Positions 33,636 through 40,926 of a DNA stretch of 47,580 nt are shown in pieces. The DNA lies in NCBI GenBank assembly GCA_012520375.1, contig JAAYOH010000064.1:1-47580 (forward strand), read 5' to 3'. How positions within the stretch are numbered: the first letter of the stretch is position 1; each line of letters opens with the position of its first letter. Origin of the DNA: Clostridiales bacterium (lineage in GTDB: Bacteria > Bacillota > Clostridia > Christensenellales > Aristaeellaceae). Made by a program: the position numbers and the translations under genes. The notes beneath the pieces were generated by a model. The model made no database searches, was not told the DNA's origin, and worked only from the letters and a program-made list of their open reading frames with translations.

Positions 33636-33840
33636 GAAAGGGAGCGTTCCCAATGCGCAGGTTCAGGCCCTTCGGAAAGGGAAGGGCCTCACGCAAGAGA
33701 AAGTTGCCGGGCCCTTCCACGTGGGGCGGTCGACCGTCGCGATATGGGGGACGGACACCAGTGCCCAACGGGGAAGTTGTCCGGGAGGAAGGGCCGGAAG
33801 CAGCTCAGGAAAAAAGGAGATCGAAAGGGGCGAACAACGA
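33636..33840 (+). promoter_or_regulatory. long structured leader of the DnaQ-like gene
   Basis: Hairpin 1 is GGCCCTTC (33666-33673) with GAAGGGCC (33681-33688). A long-range helix can form between CCGGGCCCTTCC (33707-33718) and GGAAGGGCCGG (33787-33797), with one bulged base. The two GGCCCTTC and two GAAGGGCC copies can also exchange partners, as in a switch. Between 33339 and 33600 only the divergent promoters were found. Confidence 0.45.
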
Positions 33841-34812
33841 ATGGCAACCTGTGAAAAATGCGGCAAGTCGGGGTTCACGTTGAAGGTGGACAGCTATTCG
33901 CTTTGCGAGGATTGTCAGCTTGCTGTGCGCATGGAACTGGAAAAACGAGCCCTCGCCGCCGAAAAGCGCGTGGAAGAACTCGCCGACGCTCTGCAGCGTG
34001 CAAACGAAATCATTGAGGCAAAGGACGATGGGATCGCCGAACTCCATCACCGCGCCGAGGCGCTCGAAGCCGAGGTCGCGGCGCTCGAAGCGAGGAAGGA
34101 AGCCCTTGAAGCGGATTGCGAAGCCGTGCTGAAGGCTACAAACGCGCAGCTGGCGGAGCTGCTCCGCGCCGGGGCGGACCGCTTTGACAAGTATGCCGAA
34201 TCGCCGCCGGAACCGAAGATACGCGAAGAGAAAAAGAAGAAGGATAAGACGGTGAAGCGGAGCAGGTTCCCCCTTGTCAGCCCCACAAGCTTATTTGCCC
34301 GCAGCCAGGCAGGCTACGTCGTACTGGATTTGGTGACCACGGGGATCGACAGCAAGAAGGATCGCATCATCGAGATCGGCGCGATCAAGGTCAGGCGCGA
34401 CCGTTCGCCCGTAAAATTTTCAACCTTCGTCAACCCGGGCGTTCCCATCGACCCCGCGGTAACGGCGGTCAACGGCATCACGGATGAAATGGTTGCCGAC
34501 GCGCCTTCCGAGGGCGAGGCGATGGGAAAACTCGTGGATTTTATCGGCGAATTGGGGCATATCGTGGCGCACAACGCGCCCTTTGAGACCGACTTTTTGA
34601 CGGAAGCCTGTTTGCGCTCCGGCGAATACCTGAATTGCCATGTGTTCGATATCCTCCGTTACTGCCGCGAGGAGTTTCCGGGGCTGGAGGATTATACCAT
34701 GGAAACGATCGCGCACAAGTTCGGCGTGCGCAATCCGGACCCGAACCGCGCCCTCGGCAACGCGGAGACCGTCGCGAAACTCATGCCGTACATCGAAGAG
34801 GCGTTTCGTTGA
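33841..34812 (+). CDS. zinc-ribbon, coiled-coil protein with degenerate DnaQ-like exonuclease domain
   Basis: The 323-residue protein has an N-terminal zinc ribbon (C4, C7, C22, C25), a coiled coil of about 80 residues (31-112), a basic linker (RxEEKKKKDK, about 128-142), and a DnaQ-fold domain (about 158-323). Active DEDDh exonucleases have D-x-E, H-N-x-x-F-D and H-x-A-x-x-D. Here these read D163-L-V165, HNAPFE249 and N302-R-A-L-G-N307, so four of the five metal or catalytic residues differ. It probably cannot cut but may bind nucleic acid. ATG 33841 follows AAAGGGG. A longer in-frame start (33721) has no ribosome site. It sits beside a type I system on the opposite strand. Confidence 0.75.
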   Translation: MATCEKCGKSGFTLKVDSYSLCEDCQLAVRMELEKRALAAEKRVEELADALQRANEIIEAKDDGIAELHHRAEALEAEVAALEARKEALEADCEAVLKATNAQLAELLRAGADRFDKYAESPPEPKIREEKKKKDKTVKRSRFPLVSPTSLFARSQAGYVVLDLVTTGIDSKKDRIIEIGAIKVRRDRSPVKFSTFVNPGVPIDPAVTAVNGITDEMVADAPSEGEAMGKLVDFIGELGHIVAHNAPFETDFLTEACLRSGEYLNCHVFDILRYCREEFPGLEDYTMETIAHKFGVRNPDPNRALGNAETVAKLMPYIEEAFR

Positions 34813-34874
34813 CCGATGCATTCCCGGCCCGGCAAAAAGAAGGAAATGCTGTCGCGAAGGATATCGGCACCCGG

Positions 34875-34906
34875 CACCGCCCCGCTCGGCAAAGAGCGGG
34901 GCGGTG
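34875..34906. terminator. 13-bp perfect stem after the DnaQ-like gene
   Basis: CACCGCCCCGCTC (34875-34887) pairs perfectly with GAGCGGGGCGGTG (34894-34906) around GGCAAA. The following TGTCTGGCGTTGTCTT is only partly T-rich. It lies between two convergent genes and may stop both. Confidence 0.55.
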
Positions 34907-34948
34907 TGTCTGGCGTTGTCTTGGAGCGGCTTGATGACAACGGCTTGT

Positions 34949-35632
34949 TTATTGGTTCCCGGTCGTGATCAGGCAAACCCATGTGATCCCATAAGCAATG
35001 CCCAGAGCCAGCGCACCGACGAATATCACTCCGCCAAACAGGGTGGACAAAGTATTGCCTATAGAGCCGTCGCCTTCACCGATTTTGATGCCGTTGAGAA
35101 AGTATGCGTACCGTTTGCTCCGATCCACTTTGGTGGATGCTGCGGCCAAGATGCCGACGATGCCACCTGCGGCAAGTACAAGTGTGATCAGGCTGCCTTT
35201 TCCGCGGCGCAGCAGGATCAGGGAACCGGCTGCGCCGAGGACCATGCAGAGCGCCAGCATGATCGAAACGCTGTTATGCCAGAATGCGAGCATGACCGCT
35301 GCCAACAGCGCCATGATCACCAGAAAAATGATTTCCTTCTTTTGTATGGCGGCATACTGTGCCTGGGTGAGCTGCCCTTTCGAAAGCGCCTTCAAAGAAG
35401 GGATCGTCCCGGCAAGGACTCCGCGCTGAACGGCAAAAACCAGCATACCGATCAGGCCAAATCCGCCGCAGCAGGCAAGTATCGCTCCCAGCGTCAGCTT
35501 CCATTCATCTTCGCGAACGGGATAAGCTCCCACGGTCCGGGTCATGCTGGCCAGCGCGATCCCACCCGCCAACAAAGCGAAAAACACAATCAGGAAGAAG
35601 ACCTTCGCTTTCCGTTTTTGTTTGCCTTTCAT
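34949..35632 (-). CDS. unknown membrane protein with six predicted helices
   Basis: I do not recognise this 227-residue protein. After a basic start (MKGKQKRKAK) there are six hydrophobic segments: FFLIVFFALLAGGIALA, LGAILACCGGFGLIGMLVF, IIFLVIMALLAAVMLAF, IMLALCMVLGAAGSLILL, LITLVLAAGGIVGILAAA and FGGVIFVGALALGIAYGITW. A hydrophilic loop (about 72-98, ALSKGQLTQAQYAAIQKKE) has Gln-rich helix character. ATG 35632 is chosen as the first start before the first helix. It converges with the DnaQ-like gene and is bracketed by two very similar GC-rich palindromes. Confidence 0.6.
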   Translation of the reverse strand: MKGKQKRKAKVFFLIVFFALLAGGIALASMTRTVGAYPVREDEWKLTLGAILACCGGFGLIGMLVFAVQRGVLAGTIPSLKALSKGQLTQAQYAAIQKKEIIFLVIMALLAAVMLAFWHNSVSIMLALCMVLGAAGSLILLRRGKGSLITLVLAAGGIVGILAAASTKVDRSKRYAYFLNGIKIGEGDGSIGNTLSTLFGGVIFVGALALGIAYGITWVCLITTGNQ

Positions 35633-35748
35633 CAATGACCCCCCATTCTCTGTGGCTTGAATACAAATGGCCGTCAAACAGTCGAAAATCACCGGCCCGG
35701 GCACTTCCCGAAAGCGGCGAATGGAAAGAGATGCGCCGCCGTTTGACG

Positions 35749-35778
35749 CGCGCCCCGCTCTTTTTCGAGCGGGGCGCG
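35749..35778. terminator. 12-bp perfect stem between the membrane and coiled-coil genes
   Basis: CGCGCCCCGCTC (35749-35760) pairs with GAGCGGGGCGCG (35767-35778) around TTTTTC. T's follow only on the plus strand. It lies 20 bp after the coiled-coil gene's stop, so it may end that transcript poorly or act as a stability hairpin. Confidence 0.5.
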
Positions 35779-35797
35779 TTTCTCAGTCCCTGTTTGT

Positions 35798-37831
35798 TCA
35801 GTTGGCGGCATTGGCGTTTCCGGAGTACAGCAGTTCCAGGGTGGTCTTGTCTGCGATGCCCGTGGCAGGCAGTCCGTTGGCCTCCTGGAAGGCGATGACG
35901 CCCCTCATGGTGCGCGGGCCGTACAGGCCGTCCACCCAGCCGCAATTGTACCCCATGTCGAGCAGGGTCTGCTGCATCAGGGCCACGTCGTCGCCCCGCC
36001 TTACCAGGCTGGTGTCGATGTAGCTGTGCAGCCCTTCCACGGCTTCTTCCAGATCCTCCACGTCCTGGTTCAGCCCCTTGATCTGGGCGTTCCGGCTGGC
36101 GAGCTTGTCATCCAGCCCCTTGATCTGGGCGTTTTTGTTGTCCATCTGGTTGTCCAGGATGCCGATGTGCCCCTCCTGCTGGGCGATGGTGGTATCCCGC
36201 TGGGCGACCTGGTCGTTCAGCTCCTCGATGGCGGCGACCTGCTGGGCGACCTGGCCAGTGAGGTCCGAGATCACGGCTTCCCGCTCGCTGACCTTGCCGG
36301 TGAGCCCCTCGATCTGGCTCGCCTGCTCCGCCATCTGGCCGGTGAGGCCCTCGATCTGGGCGGCCTGCTGGGCGACCTGCCCACTCAGGCTCTCGATGGC
36401 GGTCTCCTTTTCGGTGACCTGGCCGCTCAAGCCTTCGATGGCGGCGACCTGCTGGGAGATCTGCCCGTTCAGCTCTTCGATGGCGGTGATCTGCTGGGAG
36501 ATCTGGACGTTCAGTTCCTCGATGGCGGCCTCCTTCTCGGCCACCTTTTCGTTCAGGCGCTCGATGGCGGCGATCTTTTCCGCCACCTCGGTGTTCAGGG
36601 TGCCCAGTTCCACGTTCTTGGTGGTGACCTGGCCCGCAAGCTCCGCGATGGCGGCATCCTTTTCGGCCACCTGCCCGCTGAGCATTTCGATCTGGGTATC
36701 CTTGCTGGAATTCTGCCGGATCAGGTCGTCGATCCGGGAGTTCAGGGCGTCCACCTCGGCCATCTTCTCCTGGAGCTGCTCCCGGTAGCCGTCCACCGAC
36801 TGGTTCAGCTCCTGGGCCTTGCCGTTCAATTCGGCGATGTCCGCTGTCAGCTGGGTGAGCTCCTCTTCCTTTTCGGTTTGGGCCTGGCGCATGCTCTCCA
36901 GCTCGCTCTCGCTGGTCTCCTGCTGTGCGGTCAGGGCGGCGCGGGCCTCCACCAGCTGGGCGACCTGGGCGGACAGGTCGGCGGCCTGGGCGGTGGCGGT
37001 ATCCAGCTGGGCCTGCAGGGCGGCGATCTTCTCGTTGCCCTCTTTGATCAGACCGTCCTTGTCGGTGAGCAGCCCCTCCAGCTCCTCGATGTCCTGGGCA
37101 TACCGGGTGGTGGCGTTCTCCAGCTCCGCCCTGGAGGCGGTGAGCTGGGTCTCCAGGTCGGTGATCTTGGACTGGGCGAGGGAAAGGGCCTGGCGCACCG
37201 TGCCCAGGCTGCTTTGCAGGGTGCGCGCCTCTTCGCTGGCTTTCGCCAGCTGTTGGGCGTCCACGCTGATCACCTGCTCGTATTCTGCGATGTCCTGCTC
37301 CAGCTCGGCCACTTGCTGCTGGTACCCGGTGATGACCTGGGCGTTGGCGTCCACCTGCTCGGTCAGGCTCACCACCTGCTTTTGGGAATCCGCATAGGCG
37401 GCTTTGGCGTCCGAGAGCTGGCCCGTCAGGGCCTGGTTTTCCCCGGTGAGGGCTGTCTTTTCGGCTTCCAGGGCTTCTTTCTCCCCTGTCAGGGCTACCT
37501 TTTCGGCTTCCAGGGCTTCCTTTTCGCCGATGAGGGTTTCCCGCTCGGCTTCCAGGGCTTTCTTTTCTCCGGTGAGGGCTGCCCTTTCAGCTTCCAGGGC
37601 TTCCTTCGCACCGGTCAGAGCATCCTTCTCCCCGGACAGGGCATCTTTCTCCCCTTCCAGGGTGGTGACCTGCTCTTCCAGGGTGGTGACCTGGGTCTGG
37701 GTCCTGTCCAGAGCCTGCTCGCTGGCCACCAGGGCATCCTTGGTGTTGTTGAGCCTGCTGGAGAGGATGACGGCAAATACGGCAACGATGACCAGAATAA
37801 CCGCCAGAACGATCGGCAAGGCCTTTTTCAT
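35798..37831 (-). CDS. long coiled-coil envelope protein with C-terminal peptidoglycan-binding domain
   Basis: The 677-residue protein has an N-terminal membrane anchor (IVLAVILVIVAVFAVIL, about 7-23). A near-continuous coiled coil of about 570 residues follows (30-605). Two blocks show 14-residue periodicity: about 70-135 (units like ALEAEKVALTGEKE) and about 390-600 (units like SGQVAEKDAAIAEL). The C-terminal domain (about 612-672: VRRGDDVALMQQTLLDMGY, GLYGPRTMRGVIAFQ) is a PG_binding_1 fold. With the anchor in the membrane and the coil outside, it could span to the wall; this is inference. RBS GGAGGG precedes ATG 37831. It has its own promoter. Confidence 0.85.
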   Translation of the reverse strand: MKKALPIVLAVILVIVAVFAVILSSRLNNTKDALVASEQALDRTQTQVTTLEEQVTTLEGEKDALSGEKDALTGAKEALEAERAALTGEKKALEAERETLIGEKEALEAEKVALTGEKEALEAEKTALTGENQALTGQLSDAKAAYADSQKQVVSLTEQVDANAQVITGYQQQVAELEQDIAEYEQVISVDAQQLAKASEEARTLQSSLGTVRQALSLAQSKITDLETQLTASRAELENATTRYAQDIEELEGLLTDKDGLIKEGNEKIAALQAQLDTATAQAADLSAQVAQLVEARAALTAQQETSESELESMRQAQTEKEEELTQLTADIAELNGKAQELNQSVDGYREQLQEKMAEVDALNSRIDDLIRQNSSKDTQIEMLSGQVAEKDAAIAELAGQVTTKNVELGTLNTEVAEKIAAIERLNEKVAEKEAAIEELNVQISQQITAIEELNGQISQQVAAIEGLSGQVTEKETAIESLSGQVAQQAAQIEGLTGQMAEQASQIEGLTGKVSEREAVISDLTGQVAQQVAAIEELNDQVAQRDTTIAQQEGHIGILDNQMDNKNAQIKGLDDKLASRNAQIKGLNQDVEDLEEAVEGLHSYIDTSLVRRGDDVALMQQTLLDMGYNCGWVDGLYGPRTMRGVIAFQEANGLPATGIADKTTLELLYSGNANAAN

Positions 37832-37905
37832 GGGTGTCCCTCCTGTATCTGTCTACACGCAATACCAGAAAAAAATCAAACCATCAGCTACATGATCACG
37901 TTGAA

Positions 37906-37934
37906 AGTGTACCATAGGAACCGGATTTGGTCAA
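37906..37934 (-). promoter_or_regulatory. sigma-A promoter of the coiled-coil gene
   Basis: Minus-strand TTGACC (37934-37929) and TACACT (37911-37906) are 17 bp apart, about 75 bp before the ATG. Confidence 0.75.
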
Positions 37935-37981
37935 GCGTTGTTGGCGGGCTAACAGGAAATAAAGTGTGGAAAGCAAAGGAC

Positions 37982-38704
37982 TTATCCGTACACGTAGGGG
38001 GCCAGGGCGTCCGTCAGTACCCGGGCGCCCGCATCGCTCAGGTGCACGCCGTCCCGGGACCAGGCCAAGGCCAGTTCGCCCCCCTCGTCCAGCAGCGGGG
38101 TATGGGCGTCCACATAGGTCAGGTCCAGTTCTTCCGCCAGCGCCTGCAGGCGCCGGTTCTGGGCGCGGATGGCCTCGCTTTCCACGGGATAGGGCGCCCG
38201 GGTGGGCAGGATGCTCACCATATACAGGGACGCTTCCGGACACTTTTCCCGCAGATCGGCGGCCAGGCTGCGATAGCCTGCGTCCAGGGTCTTTGCATAG
38301 CGCCGGTATTTCATGTTGTTGCCCCCGATCAACAGGAAGACCTTGCGTGGGGCCAGGGCGCGCACCATGCCGGTCCTTTTCAAAAGCCCGTGGACAGTGT
38401 CCCCGCGATAGCCCAGGTTGCACAGGGTCACGTCGGGATAGCTGCGGCCCCAGTCGGTGTAATAGGCCATGGAGTCCCCGAAGAAGACCACGTCGGCGCG
38501 GCAGTTCAGGCTTTCAAGGCTCGCCTCCCAGCCCTGCAGGGCATAGTCGTCCCCTTTCGCCCGGCGCTCCACCGCCAGGCCGTGGCGAACCAGCAGCCTG
38601 TGGACCCAGCCCGTCCTGACGGCGAGGATGCCCAGGGCGCCCAGGGCTGCCAGCAGCAGGGCAACGAGGAGGAGGATGAGGAGGCGGGATCCCTTGCCGT
38701 ACAT
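37982..38704 (-). CDS. membrane-anchored SGNH/GDSL hydrolase
   Basis: The 240-residue protein has an N-terminal membrane helix (about 8-28) and an extracytoplasmic SGNH esterase domain. The catalytic serine is S78 in FFGDSMAY. The glycine block is NLGYRGDT (about 97-103), the asparagine block is LIGGNN (125-130), and the Asp-His pair is D218 and H221 in RDGVHLSD. Such enzymes deacylate or deacetylate sugars or lipids on the surface; the substrate is unknown. It starts 12 bp after the CapA-like gene, so the two are likely co-transcribed. Confidence 0.85.
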   Translation of the reverse strand: MYGKGSRLLILLLVALLLAALGALGILAVRTGWVHRLLVRHGLAVERRAKGDDYALQGWEASLESLNCRADVVFFGDSMAYYTDWGRSYPDVTLCNLGYRGDTVHGLLKRTGMVRALAPRKVFLLIGGNNMKYRRYAKTLDAGYRSLAADLREKCPEASLYMVSILPTRAPYPVESEAIRAQNRRLQALAEELDLTYVDAHTPLLDEGGELALAWSRDGVHLSDAGARVLTDALAPYVYG

Positions 38705-38716
38705 GGGCGTGAGGCC

Positions 38717-39679
38717 TCAGCCTAAGCTGCGGATCTTGCGCAGGACCCGCTTTTTGGCTTTCCCCTTCAGGATCCGGGGCCTGCCGTCGTTCACCTTGGC
38801 GCGGCTGCTCATGGAGCAGGGGATGATGGTGGGGGAGCCCGCCTTGACGCGGCGGGTGGCGGTATCTACCTTGAAACTCTGGGTGAAAATGAAGGTGTCC
38901 ATGTCCTGGGGGGTGAGGATGGGGGCGGAGAAGGTACCCAGGCTGTACACGATATGGGCGCCCCGGTATTTTTCGATCTCTCCCACCACATGGCTGTGGT
39001 GGCCCAGCACCAGGGAGGCGCCGGCGTCCACTGCGGCGCGGCCCAGGCGGCGCTGGTCATCGGAGGTCCTGTAGCGGTATTCGATGCCCCAGTGGATGGA
39101 CACCACCACCAGGTGGCATTTCTTTTTCAGGCGCTGTACGACGCGGACGATGGGCTCCGGATTCATATCGTTCAATGCATTGAAGGCGCAAAAACCGATC
39201 CGGACTCCCTTGTATTTGCGGATGATGCTCCTGCCGTTGCCCACATAGGCGATGCCCCGGGCCCCCACCGCGGCCCAGGTGGAGCGCGCGCCCCCGGCGA
39301 AATCCCCCGCGTGGTTGTTGGCGTGGGTCACCACATTGATGCCGCCCCGGGACAGGATGCGGGCATAGGCGGGATCGGCACGGAAGACGTAACTTTTGTC
39401 GCTGAATTTGCGGCTGGTGGTGAAGGAACTTTCCAGGTTGGCGATGGTGATGCCCTTCAACCGCCTCCGCACCTTTTTGAGGAAGCCGCCCCGGTACCTT
39501 TTGTTCAGCCTGGCGTAGTATTTCTCCGAGCCCATGACGTTGGCGCCTTTGCGGGGGTCTCCGCCGATGGTGATGTCGCCCACGGCGGACAGGGTGACCC
39601 GGGTGACGGCGGCGGAGGCGGCGCTGCCGGTCAAGAGCAACAGAAAAAGGCACAGGGCGACGGCCCGTCTCACATGCAT
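38717..39679 (-). CDS. CapA-family protein (metallophosphatase-like fold)
   Basis: The 320-residue protein has a signal peptide (about 1-24, ending near SAASAA). Its domain carries VGDITIGGD, ANLESSFT, VTHANNHAGD, SIHWGIEY and GHHSHVVG, the calcineurin-like metal-ligand pattern of CapA/PgsA. Relatives take part in polyglutamate capsule synthesis or other surface work, but no pgsB or pgsC partner is here, so capsule production is not implied. A basic, R/K-rich tail (about 295-320) is unusual. ATG 39679 is chosen over the GTG one codon upstream, behind AAGGGA. It is first of a two-gene operon with the SGNH hydrolase. Confidence 0.85.
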   Translation of the reverse strand: MHVRRAVALCLFLLLLTGSAASAAVTRVTLSAVGDITIGGDPRKGANVMGSEKYYARLNKRYRGGFLKKVRRRLKGITIANLESSFTTSRKFSDKSYVFRADPAYARILSRGGINVVTHANNHAGDFAGGARSTWAAVGARGIAYVGNGRSIIRKYKGVRIGFCAFNALNDMNPEPIVRVVQRLKKKCHLVVVSIHWGIEYRYRTSDDQRRLGRAAVDAGASLVLGHHSHVVGEIEKYRGAHIVYSLGTFSAPILTPQDMDTFIFTQSFKVDTATRRVKAGSPTIIPCSMSSRAKVNDGRPRILKGKAKKRVLRKIRSLG

Positions 39680-39821
39680 CACATTCCCTTATATAGATAG
39701 ATATTCCTTAGTATATACAATATCTTGTGTTATCGGTAGGAGTTCCTGAAAAATTAACATTCGAAAGGTGCCAACTTGAGAAGCTCTTTTCCACTTTTCT
39801 CTTTTCCAATGCCGCTTTCTG

Positions 39822-39830
39822 TGCTAAAAT
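39822..39830 (+). promoter_or_regulatory. extended -10 promoter of pfkA
   Basis: TGCTAAAAT provides a TGn extended -10 next to TAAAAT (39825-39830). The -35 position (TTTTCC) is poor, as often with extended -10 promoters. It is 32 bp before the ATG. Confidence 0.55.
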
Positions 39831-39861
39831 AGGCAAAACGATAAACAAAGGAGTGGTGACC

Positions 39862-40926
39862 ATGAAGCGCAGGATCGGGATCTTGACCGCCGGGGGCGAT
39901 TGCCCGGGGCTGAACGCCTGTATCCGGGGTGTGGCCAGGGCGGCATACGAACTATTCGACGCGGAGATCGTGGGCATATCGGACGGTTTCAGCGGCCTGA
40001 TCGAGGGCTCTTTCCAGGAGATGAGCAAGCGGGATTTCTCCGGCATCCTGACCATGGGGGGGACCATCCTGGGCACTTCCCGCACCCCGTATCGGGACAT
40101 GCGGGTGATCGGGGACGACAAGGTCAACAAGGTATCCGCCATGAAGGACAACTACAAGTGGCAAAAGCTGGACTGCCTGGTGACCCTGGGGGGGAACGGC
40201 ACCCACAAGACCGCCAACATGCTCAGCGAAGAGGGCATGAACGTCATCGGGCTGCCCAAGACCATCGACAACGACATCTGGATGACGGACGTGACCTTCG
40301 GCTTCCAGACCGCGGTGGACATCGCCACCGAGGTGATCGACCGGCTGCACACCACCGCGGACAGCCATGGCCGGGTTATCGTGGTGGAGTTGATGGGCAA
40401 CAAGGCGGGCTGGCTCACCCTGGCCGCGGGCCTTGCCGGGGGCGCGGACGTGGTGCTGCTGCCGGAGATCCCCTACGACATGGACAAGGTGGTTGAGGCC
40501 ATCGAAGCCCGCGCCCGCATCAAGAAAGACTTTTCCATCATCGCGGTGGCGGAGGGCGCCCTGTCCAAGGAAGAGGCGGGCATGAAGAAAAAGGATCGTG
40601 GAAACTCCAACCCCTACATGACCGTGGGGCACCGCATCGCGGCCGAGCTGCAGGAGCGTACGGGGCTGGAGTGCCGCGCCGTGGTGCCCGGACACATCCA
40701 GCGGGGCGGCAGCCCTTCCCCCTATGACAGGGTTCTCGCCACCCGCCTGGGCGTGCGGGCGGCCGAGCTCATCCGGGACGGCAAGTACGGCGTGACGGTG
40801 GGCGTCTCCGGCCAGGAGATCGTGGACAACCCCCTGGACGAGGTGGCGGGCAAGACCAAGTTCGTTCCCGTGGATCATCAGCTGGTCCGCACGGCCCGAA
40901 ACATCGGCATTGTGCTGGGCGACTGA
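39862..40926 (+). CDS. pfkA: 6-phosphofructokinase
   Basis: The 354-residue enzyme phosphorylates fructose 6-phosphate in glycolysis. Seen: ILTAGGDCPGLNACIRG at the N-terminus in one run, GGNGT (110-114) in the nucleotide pocket, PKTIDNDIWMTDVTFGF (from 132) with the catalytic Asp, and VVPGHIQRGGSPSP. Gly in GGNGT suggests ATP as donor, while Lys in PKTIDND is typical of pyrophosphate-using and of actinobacterial group III ATP enzymes. The phosphoryl donor therefore needs testing. ATG 39862 follows AAAGGAG; the upstream ATG at 39727 is unsupported. Confidence 0.93.
   Translation: MKRRIGILTAGGDCPGLNACIRGVARAAYELFDAEIVGISDGFSGLIEGSFQEMSKRDFSGILTMGGTILGTSRTPYRDMRVIGDDKVNKVSAMKDNYKWQKLDCLVTLGGNGTHKTANMLSEEGMNVIGLPKTIDNDIWMTDVTFGFQTAVDIATEVIDRLHTTADSHGRVIVVELMGNKAGWLTLAAGLAGGADVVLLPEIPYDMDKVVEAIEARARIKKDFSIIAVAEGALSKEEAGMKKKDRGNSNPYMTVGHRIAAELQERTGLECRAVVPGHIQRGGSPSPYDRVLATRLGVRAAELIRDGKYGVTVGVSGQEIVDNPLDEVAGKTKFVPVDHQLVRTARNIGIVLGD

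Noticed and set aside
33653-33883. 76-codon frame in the leader of the DnaQ-like gene
   Set aside because: Composition is Arg/Gly-rich as in shadow frames, it overlaps the real start out of frame, and its sequence is explained by RNA stems.
36026-38725. 899-codon plus-strand frame opposite the coiled-coil and SGNH genes
   Set aside because: Its repeats are the mirror of the heptad codons; no start-site support.
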